This document shows, piece after piece, positions 33,022 to 42,091 of a stretch of 64,000 nt of DNA. Made by a program: the position numbers and the translations under genes. The first letter of the stretch is position 1, and each line of letters begins with the position of its first letter. The notes below the pieces were generated by a model. The model was given only the letters and a program-made list of their open reading frames with translations. It did not search any database and was not told where the DNA came from. Location of the stretch: NCBI RefSeq assembly GCF_030817415.1, contig NZ_JAUSZI010000002.1:7998001-8062000 (forward strand), in the 5' to 3' direction. The DNA comes from Streptomyces umbrinus. GTDB taxonomy: Bacteria; Actinomycetota; Actinomycetes; Streptomycetales; Streptomycetaceae.

Positions 33022-34380
33022 ATGGGACGACCTGGCCTGAATCGCAGGCAGATCCTGGCGGGACTGAGCGGGCTGACGGTCGCGGGCAGCCTCGGGTTCG
33101 CCGCACTCGGCACCGGGGCGGACGCGCTCGCCTCCGGTGCGGACACCCGCGTCCGCTACTGGAACCTCTTCAGCGGCGGCGACGGGTACAACATGATCGC
33201 GATGCTGGACGCCTTCCGTAAGGCGAACCCCGGCATCGACGTGAAGGACTCCACCCTCCAGTGGGGGAGCCCCTTCTACACCAAGCTGGCCATGGCGGCG
33301 GCGGGCAGCCGCGCACCCGACCTCGGCGTCATGCACCTGGGCCGGGTCCCCGGCTTCTCCCCGGGCCGGCTCCTGGACCCCTGGGACGCCGGCCTGCTGG
33401 CCAAGTACGGCGTGCGGGAGGCGGACTTCAACCCCGAGCTGTGGAAGCGAGCCGTCATCGACGGCACGCTGTACGCCCTCCCGCTCGACATCCACGTACA
33501 ACTCTGCTTCTACCGCAAGGACGTGCTGAAGAAGGCGGGCCTGCTCGGCGACGACGGCCGCATCGTGCCGGTCACCTCCGTCGACGAATGGTTCGACGTG
33601 CTCAAGGAGGCCAAGAAGGCCACCAGGAAGGGCCTGCAGACCATCGGCATGTGGTCCAGCGACCAGAACTTCCAGTGGTGGTTCTTCGTCGCCTTCTACA
33701 CCCAGCTCGGCGGCACCTGGTTCGACGACGCCAACGGCGAGGTCACCTTCGACACCGACAAGGCCACCCAGGTACTGGAGTTCCTGCGCCGGCACATCAC
33801 CGACGGGTACGTCGACCCGGGCTTCGCGGGCGGCGCGGGCGCCGAACAGTTCGTCAACGGCGGCCCCTTCGTCTGGGAGGGCAACTGGTCGGTGCCCGTC
33901 TTCGACAGCGCGAAGCTCGACTACGGTGCCACCCCGCTGCCGCCCGTCTTCGGCAGGCCGGCCACCCACGCCGAGTCGCACTCGTTCGTGCTGCCGCACC
34001 AGTCCGACCGCGGCGGAGCCGCCAACGAGGCCGCGCACCAGCTCGCCGCCCACATCGTCCGGCACGCCCAGCAGTGGGCGGGCGGCGGCCACATCCCCGC
34101 CTACACGCCCACCCTGTCCACGGACGCCTACGAGAAGCTGAACCCGCAGAGCGAGTACGTCTCGGCGATGGACCACCAGGCCACCGAGCCGAAGGTGTGG
34201 TTCGCCGGGTCCACCGGCATCCTGGCCCAGCGCGTCGGCCCGGTCGTCGTCTCCTCGACGATGGGCTCCGCCAAGCCGGACACCGCCGCCCGCCGGATGA
34301 GGAGCACGCTCACCGAACTGCTCGCCATGAAGAACCCCATGGACGGCCAAACCGCCGCGCAGGGAGGTGCGGTCGCATGA
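33022..34380 (+). CDS. ABC sugar importer, extracellular binding protein, 452 aa
   Basis: A family-1 (MalE-like) solute-binding protein. The N-terminus NRRQILAGLSGLTVAGSLGF has a twin-arginine-like signal, with no lipobox Cys seen. The mature region opens VRYWNLFSGGDGYNMIAMLD and carries typical features such as KANPGIDVKDSTLQWG and GPFVWEGNWSVPVF. The start is the ATG at 33022, just after the paired operators. It is followed by two permeases and a GH51 arabinofuranosidase in one operon, so the ligand is probably an arabino-oligosaccharide. No ATPase is coded here; in Streptomyces such importers commonly share the MsiK ATPase. Confidence 0.88.
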   Translation: MGRPGLNRRQILAGLSGLTVAGSLGFAALGTGADALASGADTRVRYWNLFSGGDGYNMIAMLDAFRKANPGIDVKDSTLQWGSPFYTKLAMAAAGSRAPDLGVMHLGRVPGFSPGRLLDPWDAGLLAKYGVREADFNPELWKRAVIDGTLYALPLDIHVQLCFYRKDVLKKAGLLGDDGRIVPVTSVDEWFDVLKEAKKATRKGLQTIGMWSSDQNFQWWFFVAFYTQLGGTWFDDANGEVTFDTDKATQVLEFLRRHITDGYVDPGFAGGAGAEQFVNGGPFVWEGNWSVPVFDSAKLDYGATPLPPVFGRPATHAESHSFVLPHQSDRGGAANEAAHQLAAHIVRHAQQWAGGGHIPAYTPTLSTDAYEKLNPQSEYVSAMDHQATEPKVWFAGSTGILAQRVGPVVVSSTMGSAKPDTAARRMRSTLTELLAMKNPMDGQTAAQGGAVA

Positions 34381-35318
34381 CGGCGACCAGTGCACAGACC
34401 GTCATCGCTCCGACGCGCGCGAGGACCGCCGCGGCCGGCGCCACCGTCCGCCGCAGGCAGGGCTTCCAGCACGGCGCCTGGTTCGTCGCCCCGTTCCTCG
34501 TCCTGTTCGCGCTGTTCGTGATCTGGCCGCTGTTGCGCGGCCTCTACCTCAGCTTCACGGACGCCAACATCTCCGGCGACGCCACGAGCTTCATCGGCCT
34601 CGACAACTACCGCGAGGCCCTGGACGACCCGCTGGTGTGGGAATCGCTGGGCCACAGCGCGTACTTCACGCTCCTGGTCGTGCCCTGCATCACGGTCCTC
34701 GCCTTCCTCCTCGCGATGCTGGCCCACCACATCGAACGCGTCACATGGCTGTGGCGGCTGTGCTTCTTCGCTCCGTTCCTGCTGCCGTCCACCGTCGCCG
34801 CCAACCTGTGGCAGTGGCTGTTCAACCCCGGCACCGGGATGATCAACCACGTCTTCGGCATCGAGACGGCGTGGCTGACCGACAAGTCGTACGCCATGCT
34901 CGCCGTCGTCGTCTGCACCCTGTGGTGGACGGTCGGCTTCAGCTTCCTGCTCTACCTCGCCGCCCTCCAGGGCATCCCCGCGCACCTCTACGAGGCAGCC
35001 AAGCTGGACGGCGCGAACGCCTGGCACCGCATGGTCCACATCACCCTGCCGATGCTGCGGAACATCACCGGCCTCGTCGTCGCCCTGCAGATCCTCGCCT
35101 CGCTCCAGGTCTTCGACCAGGCCGTGGTGATGATGGACTTCCTGCCCGGACCCGAGGGATCCACCAGGACGTTCGTGCAGTACACCCTCGAAGAGGGCTT
35201 CACCAGCTACCGCGTCGGCTACGCCTCGGCGATCTCCATCATCTTCTTCGTGATCATCGCGGCCGTCGCCCTCGCCCGGATGTGGCTGCTGCGCAACCGT
35301 GAGGAGGGCGGCCGATGA
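34377..35318 (+). CDS. ABC sugar importer permease (MalF-like), 313 aa
   Basis: Six transmembrane helices starting WFVAPFLVLFALFVIWPLLR. The inner-membrane-component loop EAAKLDGANAWHRMVHITLP is the EAA motif that docks the ATPase. The ATG at 34377 overlaps the binding-protein stop (ATGA). It pairs with the next gene as a heterodimeric channel for the arabino-oligosaccharide importer. Confidence 0.9.
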   Translation: MTATSAQTVIAPTRARTAAAGATVRRRQGFQHGAWFVAPFLVLFALFVIWPLLRGLYLSFTDANISGDATSFIGLDNYREALDDPLVWESLGHSAYFTLLVVPCITVLAFLLAMLAHHIERVTWLWRLCFFAPFLLPSTVAANLWQWLFNPGTGMINHVFGIETAWLTDKSYAMLAVVVCTLWWTVGFSFLLYLAALQGIPAHLYEAAKLDGANAWHRMVHITLPMLRNITGLVVALQILASLQVFDQAVVMMDFLPGPEGSTRTFVQYTLEEGFTSYRVGYASAISIIFFVIIAAVALARMWLLRNREEGGR

Positions 35319-36199
35319 GCACCGCCGCACAGATTCGCGTCAAGACGCGCAAGACGACCGGCAAGGCGCCCCGTAAGCCCTGGACGGCCAGCCAGATCGT
35401 GCTCACCCTCCTCGGCGCCGCCGTCTCCGCGGTGTTCCTCGCGCCGCTCGCCTGGGCGCTGTTCACCTCGCTCAAGTCGGAGACCGAGGCCGTCGAGGTG
35501 CCGACGCACTGGCTTCCGAAGGACTGGACGACCCAGGCATGGTCGGCGATCTTCGAGACCGGCAACATCACCAACTGGTTCGTGAACTCGCTGGTGGTCT
35601 CGGTGTGCGTGACAGCCGTGGTGCTGAGCGTCAGCGCACTCGCCGGATACGGCTTCGCCCGCACGGAGTTCCGCGGCAAGAACGCCCTTCTGGGCCTGGT
35701 CATGACCGGCCTGATGGTCTCGCCCGCGGTCCTCGGTGTCCCCCTCTTCACCACGGTCCAGCAGATGGGGATGGTCGACACCTACTGGGGCATGATCCTG
35801 CCGCAGTGCGCGCCCGCCGCGATGGTCTACATCCTCTACAAGTTCTTCCAGGGCATCCCGCGCGAACTGGAGGAGGCCGCCTTCATCGACGGCGCGGGCC
35901 GCTGGAGGGTCTTCTTCACCATCGTGCTCCCGCTCTCCCGCCCCTCCCTCGCCGCGGTCGGCATCTTCACCTTCATCGCGTCCTGGAACAACTTCCTGTG
36001 GCCCTACATGGTGACCAACAACCCCGACCTGATGACCATGCCGAACGGCATCGCGACCGTCATGAACTCCTACGGCATCCAGTGGGCCCAGCTCATGGCC
36101 GGCGGCCTCATGGCGGGCCTGCCCCTGATCATCGTCTTCGTCTTCTTCCAACGCCAGATAGTCACCGGCATCGCCCACACGGGCCTCGCGGGCCAGTGA
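35315..36199 (+). CDS. ABC sugar importer permease (MalG-like), 294 aa
   Basis: Six transmembrane helices, the first at about residues 30-50 (IVLTLLGAAVSAVFLAPLAW). The EAA loop is ELEEAAFIDGAGRWRVFFTI, followed by PLSRPSLAAVGIFTFIASWN, a MalG signature. The start overlaps the previous permease (ATGA). It completes the membrane part of the importer. Confidence 0.9.
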   Translation: MSTAAQIRVKTRKTTGKAPRKPWTASQIVLTLLGAAVSAVFLAPLAWALFTSLKSETEAVEVPTHWLPKDWTTQAWSAIFETGNITNWFVNSLVVSVCVTAVVLSVSALAGYGFARTEFRGKNALLGLVMTGLMVSPAVLGVPLFTTVQQMGMVDTYWGMILPQCAPAAMVYILYKFFQGIPRELEEAAFIDGAGRWRVFFTIVLPLSRPSLAAVGIFTFIASWNNFLWPYMVTNNPDLMTMPNGIATVMNSYGIQWAQLMAGGLMAGLPLIIVFVFFQRQIVTGIAHTGLAGQ

Positions 36200-36262
36200 A
36201 CTCCCTTACATATCCCTCCAGTTGAGTCGCCCGAGCTGGAAAGTCCCGGTCGGTCCCTCGCT

Positions 36263-36310
36263 TTTAGGGGCGCGGGGAACTGCGCGACCAGCCCCCACCC
36301 ACCCGCACCC
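36263..36310 (+). repeat. interspersed repeat copy inside the arabinose operon
   Basis: TTTAGGGGCGCGGGGAACTG and the following GCGCGACCAGCCCCCACCC match the window consensus. It lies in the 149-bp gap between the second permease and the GH51 gene. It may reduce read-through or set a processing point within the operon. Confidence 0.85.
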
Positions 36311-36348
36311 GCCAACGAAACAGGAACCACCCACCCCGAAAGGCGACC

Positions 36349-37863
36349 ATGCAAGACAAGGCCCGCTTCACCCTCGACCCCGCCTTCACCATCGGCGAAG
36401 TCAACCCCCGTCTCTTCGGCTCGTTCGTAGAACACCTGGGCCGCTGCGTCTACACCGGCATCTTCGAGCCCGGCCACCCCGAGGCCGACGAAGCGGGCCT
36501 GCGGACGGACGTACTGGAACTCGTCCGCGAACTCGGCGTCACAGCCGTCCGCTACCCCGGCGGCAACTTCGTCTCCGGCTACAAGTGGGAGGACTCGGTC
36601 GGCCCGGCCGAGGACCGGCCGCGCCGGCTGGACCTCGCCTGGCGGTCGACGGAGTCCAACCGCTTCGGGCTCTCCGAGTACATCGGCTTCCTGAAGAAGA
36701 TCGGTCCGCAGGCCGAGCCGATGATGGCGGTCAACCTCGGGACCAGGGGTGTGGCGGAGGCCCTGGAACTCCAGGAGTACGCCAACCACCCGGCCGGCAC
36801 CGCCCTTTCCGAGCAGCGGATCGCCCACGGTGACAAGGACCCGTTCGGCATCAGAATGTGGTGCCTCGGCAACGAGATGGACGGCCCCTGGCAGACCGGC
36901 CACAAGACCGCCGAGGAGTACGGACGGGTCGCCGCCGAGACCGCCCGCGCGATGCGGCAGATCGACCCCTCCGTCGAACTGGTCGCCTGCGGCTCCTCCA
37001 ACCAGTCCATGCCGACCTTCGCCGAGTGGGAGGCGACGGTTCTGGCGGAGACGTACGACCTCGTCGACTACGTCTCCCTGCACGCCTACTACGAGCCCCA
37101 GGACGGCGATGTCGACTCCTTCCTGGCCTCCGCCGTGGACATGGAGTCGTTCATCGAGAACGTCGTCGCCACCTGCGACCACATCGGCGCGAGGCTCAAG
37201 TCGAAGAAGAAGATCAACCTCTCCTTCGACGAGTGGAACGTCTGGTACATGTCGCGGTGGCACGAGATCGAGAACTCCGCCGAGCGGGACTGGCCGGAGG
37301 CGCCCCGCCTGCTGGAGGACAACTACAGCGTCATGGACGCGGTCGTCTTCGGCTCGCTCCTCATCGCGCTGCTGCGGCACGCCGACCGCGTGACCGTCGC
37401 CTGTCTCGCCCAGCTCGTCAACGTCATCGCGCCGATCATGACCGAGCCGGGCGACCCGGCCTGGCGGCAGACGACGTTCTTCCCGTTCGCGCAGGCCTCG
37501 CGGTACGGGCGCGGGGAGGTTCTCGACGTACGGGTCGACTCGCCCACGTACGAGACGAGGAAGTACGGGGAGACCGACCTGCTGCACGCCACCGCCGTGC
37601 GCGCGGAGGACGGCTCGGTCACCGTCTTCGCGGTCAACCGCAGCCGGACGGAGGCGCTGCCGCTCGAAGTCACCCTGAACGGGCTGGAGTTGACCTCTGT
37701 CGTCGAGCACGGTGTGCTCGCGGACGCAGATCCGGACGCCCGCAACACGCTCGCCGAGCCGGACCGGGTCGCGCCGCGGGCCGTGCAGGGGACCACGCTC
37801 CAGGACGGCACCCTGGGGGCCGTCCTGGAGCCGCTGTCCTGGAACGTGATCCGGCTGGCCTGA
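36349..37863 (+). CDS. abfA: alpha-L-arabinofuranosidase, GH51, 504 aa
   Basis: An intracellular (no signal peptide) retaining arabinofuranosidase. The acid/base is E176 in WCLGNEMDGPW and the nucleophile E295 in LSFDEWNVWY, matching the family's spacing. Other conserved runs are FGSFVEHLGRCVYTGIFEPG, VRYPGGNFVSGYKWEDSVGP and YVSLHAYYEP. Length is standard. It releases L-arabinose from imported arabino-oligosaccharides. The start is the ATG at 36349 with AAAGGCGACC upstream, and it is the last gene of the importer operon before a strong hairpin. Control by the IclR-type operators at 32974-33009 is likely. Confidence 0.92.
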   Translation: MQDKARFTLDPAFTIGEVNPRLFGSFVEHLGRCVYTGIFEPGHPEADEAGLRTDVLELVRELGVTAVRYPGGNFVSGYKWEDSVGPAEDRPRRLDLAWRSTESNRFGLSEYIGFLKKIGPQAEPMMAVNLGTRGVAEALELQEYANHPAGTALSEQRIAHGDKDPFGIRMWCLGNEMDGPWQTGHKTAEEYGRVAAETARAMRQIDPSVELVACGSSNQSMPTFAEWEATVLAETYDLVDYVSLHAYYEPQDGDVDSFLASAVDMESFIENVVATCDHIGARLKSKKKINLSFDEWNVWYMSRWHEIENSAERDWPEAPRLLEDNYSVMDAVVFGSLLIALLRHADRVTVACLAQLVNVIAPIMTEPGDPAWRQTTFFPFAQASRYGRGEVLDVRVDSPTYETRKYGETDLLHATAVRAEDGSVTVFAVNRSRTEALPLEVTLNGLELTSVVEHGVLADADPDARNTLAEPDRVAPRAVQGTTLQDGTLGAVLEPLSWNVIRLA

Positions 37864-37902
37864 GGGCCGGTCCGCCCGGCGGCCGCTCGTCCGACGGTTT
37901 GT

Positions 37903-37932
37903 GGTGCCCCGGTCCCCTCCGGCCGGGGCACC
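37903..37932 (+). terminator. hairpin terminator after GH51
   Basis: GGTGCCCCGG (37903-37912) pairs with CCGGGGCACC (37923-37932), 10-bp perfect arms and a 10-base loop, 40 bp after the GH51 stop. No T-run. Confidence 0.7.
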
Positions 37933-38067
37933 CGTATGTGGGGCCGGTGACGGTGTCTGTGCCGTGTGCTCATCTCCCGCTCAGGCAATCCTCAGCTTCG
38001 GCACCTACCGTCCCGTGCGTCCCTTCCACCTTTCGGGGGGACAACGCGAGAAGACGGGACGGACACG

Positions 38068-38976
38068 ATGCGCACGCTGGTACTGCTCGCCCTGGCGGGC
38101 CTCGGTGCCCAGCTGGTGGACGGCAGCCTCGGCATGGCCTACGGCGTGACCTCGACCACCATGCTGCTCTCGATGGGCACCAACCCGGCCGCCGCCTCGG
38201 TCACCGTCCACCTCGCCGAGATCGGTACGACGCTGATGTCCGGCGCCTCGCACTGGCGGTTCGGGAACGTGGACTGGAAGGTCGTCGCGAAGATCGGCGT
38301 CCCCGGTGCGGTCGGGGCCTTCCTCGGCGCGACCGTGCTGTCCGGGCTGTCCACCGGGACCGCCGAGCCGGTGATGTCGCTGATCCTGCTGGGGCTCGGG
38401 CTGTATGTGCTGTCCCGGTTCACGTTCCGCGGCCTGCCCAAGGGAAATCTCGGCAAGCCGCTGCGCAAACGGTTCCTGTCGCCGCTCGGTCTGGTCGCCG
38501 GGTTCCTGGACGCGACCGGGGGTGGCGGCTGGGGGCCGGTCGGTACGCCGGCGTTGCTGGCCGGTGGCCGGATGGAGCCGCGCAAGGTGATCGGGTCCAT
38601 CGACACGAGCGAGTTCCTCGTGGCCGTGGCCGCGAGTCTCGGGTTTCTCTTCTCGCTCGGCTCCCAGGGGCTGAACCGGGGGTGGGTCGCCGCGTTTCTG
38701 CTCGGCGGGATGGTGGCGGCGCCGGTGGCGGCCTGGCTGGTGCGGTTGCTGCCCGCGCGGGTGCTGGGGTCTGCGGTGGGCGGGGTCATCGTCGTCACCA
38801 ACGTGCGTACGTTGCTGAGGAGCGACTGGGCCGGGGCGTCGGGTGTGGTCAGTGGGGTCGTTTATGGCCTGGTCTATGTGGTGTGGGCTGCGGCGCTGAC
38901 GTACTCGATCCGGGCGCATCGGAGGGAGAAGGTGCCGGAGGGGGATGCGGGGGAGCGGCGGGTCGTTGCCGTGTAG
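38068..38976 (+). CDS. TauE/SafE-family membrane transporter, 302 aa
   Basis: Eight or so hydrophobic helices in two halves of the TauE/SafE fold. The opening MRTLVLLALAGLGAQLVDGS contains the family's short Q-x-D-x-x-x-G motif (LVDGSLGMAYG), and the mirrored half contains VAGFLDATGGGGWGPVGTPA. Members export sulfite, sulfonates or related organic anions. The ATG at 38068 is chosen because the preceding in-frame residues are not hydrophobic; the upstream GGGACGGAC is a weak ribosome site. It stands alone between two terminator/repeat regions, so the substrate is open. Confidence 0.82.
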   Translation: MRTLVLLALAGLGAQLVDGSLGMAYGVTSTTMLLSMGTNPAAASVTVHLAEIGTTLMSGASHWRFGNVDWKVVAKIGVPGAVGAFLGATVLSGLSTGTAEPVMSLILLGLGLYVLSRFTFRGLPKGNLGKPLRKRFLSPLGLVAGFLDATGGGGWGPVGTPALLAGGRMEPRKVIGSIDTSEFLVAVAASLGFLFSLGSQGLNRGWVAAFLLGGMVAAPVAAWLVRLLPARVLGSAVGGVIVVTNVRTLLRSDWAGASGVVSGVVYGLVYVVWAAALTYSIRAHRREKVPEGDAGERRVVAV

Positions 38977-39000
38977 GGGGCCTCGGGTTGTTCGTTTCCT

Positions 39001-39053
39001 GCGGGTGCGTGCGGGCTGGTCGCGCAGTTCTCCGCGCCCCTGACGGGGCGGGC
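39001..39053 (-). repeat. interspersed repeat copy
   Basis: CGGGCTGGTCGCGCAGTTCT and CCGCGCCCCTGACGGGGCG repeat the reverse orientation of the core. It fills the convergent gap between the TauE-like gene and the 506-aa regulator and may terminate both. Confidence 0.8.
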
Positions 39054-39136
39054 GGCGAATGGTCTCCCCCGTGGACCATTCGCCGCTGCACCGGATGGGT
39101 GGGGCGTCGGTGCCGACTGCCCCTCCAGTGAGCACG

Positions 39137-40657
39137 TTAGGAGGCGGCGTGCTTCGGCGACCACCGTGCACGGTGGCCAGATTCGTCCGTGGGGTGTGCA
39201 CGGTGCGCAGTCGTGACGCGCAGGGCGTGCACGAGGTCGTGAATGCCGGAACCGGTGGTCAGCAGGTCGCGGTTGAGGAGGCGCTCGGCGGCGCGCAGAT
39301 GGGTGCGGACCGTGTTGCGGCTCAGACCCACCCGCGCGGCCGTCCGCTGGGCATCGGTGTTGGCGTCGATCCAGGCCTCCACCGTGCGGTAGAGATCGCG
39401 GTGCCGGGTGTCGTGGAGGGGGCGGAGGAAGGGTTCCGCCCAGGCGGTGGCGGGAGCGGTGCGCAGGAGTTCGCCGAGCGGTGGCGCGACGGGCTGGACG
39501 GCGTCGGTGGGATCGGGCTGGAGCGGGCTGAGGGACAGGGCCAGATCAAGCGTGGCACGGGTGCGTACCTCGCCCAGGTCGATGCCCAGGGCTTCCTCCG
39601 CCCGGCGGCAGTGGGCCGTGACGGTGGTGCGGCTGAGGTGCAGCAGACGGGCCACACCGGACCGGGTGAACGTCACGGCCAGGCGGATGACGTCCACGGT
39701 GGGCTTGGGTGCGTCGTGCAGCGGCTCCAGGTAGGCGCGCGCCCAGGCGAGGGCCGCCCGGCGGGGCAGTACGTGCACCAGCGAGGGCCGTCCCCGGTAG
39801 GCGGCCAGCCGGTCGGGGGAGTTGCGGGCGACGGCGAGGGCGTGCACGGCCTCGCCGTAGGCCTCGCCCGTGGCGGCCAGCGGGTGCGGTCTGCTGACGC
39901 CCAGCGCGTACCCGGGGTTGTCCCTGACCAGCCGCCGCAGCATCTCGCCCTGCTGGAAACGGCCGCCGAGTTCCGGGTCCTCGGCGACGGGGCAGATCAG
40001 CTGCTCCTTGAACACCGGGCAGTTCACCATCAGCCCCGGGCCGTGATAGCCCGACGAGTCCAGATAGGTCCTGGTCAGCCGGTCACGGTCGTCCGGCGGG
40101 CAGTGCAGGAGATGGACCCGTACGCGCTCCGCGTTCAGCAGCGGCGGTACGTCACCCGTGGTCATCCGCCGCGCCATGGTGACGTCCCCGGCGAGCAGGG
40201 CGGTCAGGACCGCGAACCGCAGCTGCGCCGCCTTCGCCTCGTAGCCGCGTGAGCCGGCGTCGCCCTCCGACGCCCGTCCCAGCAGTTCGACGAGGCCACC
40301 GGCCTGCGACGCCAGCAGTACGGCTTCCCGGGGCAGTGGCGAGGCGCTGACCGTCACCAGCACCGGACGCGGCTCGAGCGCGCCGAAGGCCTCCAGATGC
40401 ACCTCCAGCTCGCCGGCCTGCGTCGTGGCCGCGGCCAGCCGACCGTGGGTCAGGCGTACCACCTGGTCACGCAGCTCGTCGGCGACCTGCCGGGGGAATC
40501 CCGCCGTCGCCGCCTCGATCGCGCCCTGGCGTCCGATCCACGCGGCGTCCGCCCCGATCCGCCGGCCGAGCCACCTCAGCACTTCCGTGGGGCTCCCGTG
40601 CCGCCGTACGAGCCGCAGCAGCTCGTCGAGACTCTCCGCCTGCCCCAGCGCCTCCAC
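39137..40657 (-). CDS. PucR-like helix-turn-helix regulator with two HTH regions, 506 aa
   Basis: A large cytoplasmic regulator. A sensory N-terminal region of about 270 residues precedes two helix-turn-helix units. The first is VARLLHLSRTTVTAHCRRAE (about residues 338-357) and the second TAARVGLSRNTVRTHLRAAE (about 449-468). Both follow the PucR C-terminal pattern, so the DNA-binding region seems duplicated. The GTG start at 40657 has a weak GGTGAG upstream. Adjacent genes are a divergent-facing LysR regulator and a transporter; targets are not evident. Confidence 0.72.
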   Translation of the reverse strand: MEALGQAESLDELLRLVRRHGSPTEVLRWLGRRIGADAAWIGRQGAIEAATAGFPRQVADELRDQVVRLTHGRLAAATTQAGELEVHLEAFGALEPRPVLVTVSASPLPREAVLLASQAGGLVELLGRASEGDAGSRGYEAKAAQLRFAVLTALLAGDVTMARRMTTGDVPPLLNAERVRVHLLHCPPDDRDRLTRTYLDSSGYHGPGLMVNCPVFKEQLICPVAEDPELGGRFQQGEMLRRLVRDNPGYALGVSRPHPLAATGEAYGEAVHALAVARNSPDRLAAYRGRPSLVHVLPRRAALAWARAYLEPLHDAPKPTVDVIRLAVTFTRSGVARLLHLSRTTVTAHCRRAEEALGIDLGEVRTRATLDLALSLSPLQPDPTDAVQPVAPPLGELLRTAPATAWAEPFLRPLHDTRHRDLYRTVEAWIDANTDAQRTAARVGLSRNTVRTHLRAAERLLNRDLLTTGSGIHDLVHALRVTTAHRAHPTDESGHRARWSPKHAAS

Positions 40658-40727
40658 AGCTCAACTCACCTTCCCGCCACCGCGACGAACCTCCAATTCG
40701 GAACCATAAAGGCTGTTCCTGTCGACG

Positions 40728-41633
40728 TCAGGCCACCGCCGTCGGCGCGAGAGATCGCAGCTCGCCCAACGCCGCGGCGACGGCCGGGCGTTCGTGGCCG
40801 CCGGCGCGGGTGCAGGTGAGGAGCTTGCGGTGCGGGTCGCCGGTGCACCGGACGCGGGTGATGGGCAGGTGCGGGGTCAGATGGGCGAGCCGGGGGATGA
40901 GGGCGACCCCCAGACCGTGGGCGACGAGGTGGGCCATGACGTTCCAGTCCAGCGCGTGGTGGACGACGTCGGGGGTGAAGCCGGCCGCGCCGCACGCCGA
41001 GAGCACGTGCACCCGGCAGGGGCTGTCCTGGACCGGCGCGATCCAGTCCTCGCGCGCCGCCTCCGAGAGATCGACCCTGCGCAGCCCCGCCAGCCGGTGA
41101 CGGTCGGGCACGACCAGGTCGAACGGGTCGTCCAGGAGCGGCTGCTGGTCGAAGCGGGCGTCGCCGAGCGGCGGGTTGCGCGGGGTCGCCTCGACGACCG
41201 CGAGATCGGTCTCGCCCTCGAAGAGCAGGTCGAAGCTCGACGGGACCTCCGCCTCCTGTATCCGTACGGAGAGCCGGGGGTGGCGTTCCCGCAGCCGGGC
41301 CGCCATCGGGGCGAGCAGCACCGAGATCGCCATCGGGAAGCCGCTCACCCGCAGCAGCCCGGCCGGATCGCCGTGGTCGGCCCGCAGATCCAGTTCGGCC
41401 CGTTCCCAGCGGGCCTGGATCGCGTCGGCGTGCGTGATCAGACTCCGCGCGGCCTGGGTGAGCCGTACGCCGCGGCCCTGGGGTTCCAGCAGATCGACGC
41501 CCAGCTCACGCGCGAGCTGGCGGACCTGCTGCGAGGCGGCGGACGTCGTGAGGTGCAGGGCGCGGGCGGCGGCGGTCACCGTGCCGTAGTGCTCGACGGC
41601 CCGCAGTACGTGTAGCCGGCGCAGATCAATCAT
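40728..41633 (-). CDS. LysR-family transcriptional regulator, 301 aa
   Basis: Standard LysR layout: helix-turn-helix at residues 1-60 (MIDLRRLHVLRAVEHYGTVT, LTTSAASQQVRQLARELGVD), then a two-lobed effector domain (LLRVSGFPMAISVLLAPMAA, ALDWNVMAHLVAHGLGVALI). The ATG at 41633 is the usual family start; a GTG three codons upstream is possible. It is divergent from a small cysteine-rich protein gene, which is its likeliest target. Confidence 0.87.
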   Translation of the reverse strand: MIDLRRLHVLRAVEHYGTVTAAARALHLTTSAASQQVRQLARELGVDLLEPQGRGVRLTQAARSLITHADAIQARWERAELDLRADHGDPAGLLRVSGFPMAISVLLAPMAARLRERHPRLSVRIQEAEVPSSFDLLFEGETDLAVVEATPRNPPLGDARFDQQPLLDDPFDLVVPDRHRLAGLRRVDLSEAAREDWIAPVQDSPCRVHVLSACGAAGFTPDVVHHALDWNVMAHLVAHGLGVALIPRLAHLTPHLPITRVRCTGDPHRKLLTCTRAGGHERPAVAAALGELRSLAPTAVA

Positions 41634-41754
41634 GAAGTCCACGCTTCAAGGTGAGGTCCAGAAAGTCAACCTGGACGTACACGAAGGTCCGTTACACGCT
41701 GGAGGTGTCGCGACGGTCCACCACCCGACCACCCGCACGAGGAGTTGCAGACAG

Positions 41755-42003
41755 ATGACCAGCACAGCCCACCCCCATGGCCGGCCCGCCGGCGACGCGT
41801 GCCCGTACTGCGGCTGGCCCGACCGTGCGGAGCCCTTCCAGGTGGTGTCCCGGCACGGCACCGCGGCGGGCCACACGGTGTGGACCCGCTGCGGGTGCGG
41901 TTCGCTTCAGATGCGTGTCGTGGATGCGGGCGGTATGAACGTCGTCTCGCGGAGTCGGCCCGCGGCCGAGGGGGCCACCGATGTCCGTTCCGGCGTGGTG
42001 TGA
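41755..42003 (+). CDS. small cysteine-rich (zinc-ribbon-like) protein, 82 aa
   Basis: The ATG at 41755 lies after GAGGAG. The core CPYCGW and, later, RCGCGS with HGTAAGHTVWT between could coordinate a metal through Cys and His. No membrane segment or signal. It is divergent from the LysR regulator and ends at a palindromic repeat. No named family is recognised; coding status is supported by the clear ribosome site and its conserved-looking Cys/His spacing. Confidence 0.55.
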   Translation: MTSTAHPHGRPAGDACPYCGWPDRAEPFQVVSRHGTAAGHTVWTRCGCGSLQMRVVDAGGMNVVSRSRPAAEGATDVRSGVV

Positions 42004-42004
42004 G

Positions 42005-42084
42005 CTGCGGGCCGGTGGGGGCGGGCCGCGCAGTTCCCCGCGCCCCTGAAGGGCGCCGCTTCGCGCGCCCCCACCGGCCCGCAG
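42005..42084. repeat. complete palindromic interspersed element with 19-bp arms
   Basis: CTGCGGGCCGGTGGGGGCG (42005-42023) and its exact reverse complement (42066-42084) bracket the common core GCGCAGTTCCCCGCGCCCCT. This is the most complete element in the window. It lies exactly between the convergent stops at 42003 and 42092, so it probably acts as a bidirectional terminator. Confidence 0.85.
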
Positions 42085-42091
42085 GCGGTAC

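Noticed and set aside
36349..37863. Horizontally acquired arabinofuranosidase
   Set aside because: Its GC, codon use and operon overlaps match the neighbours, so nothing in the sequence points to transfer.
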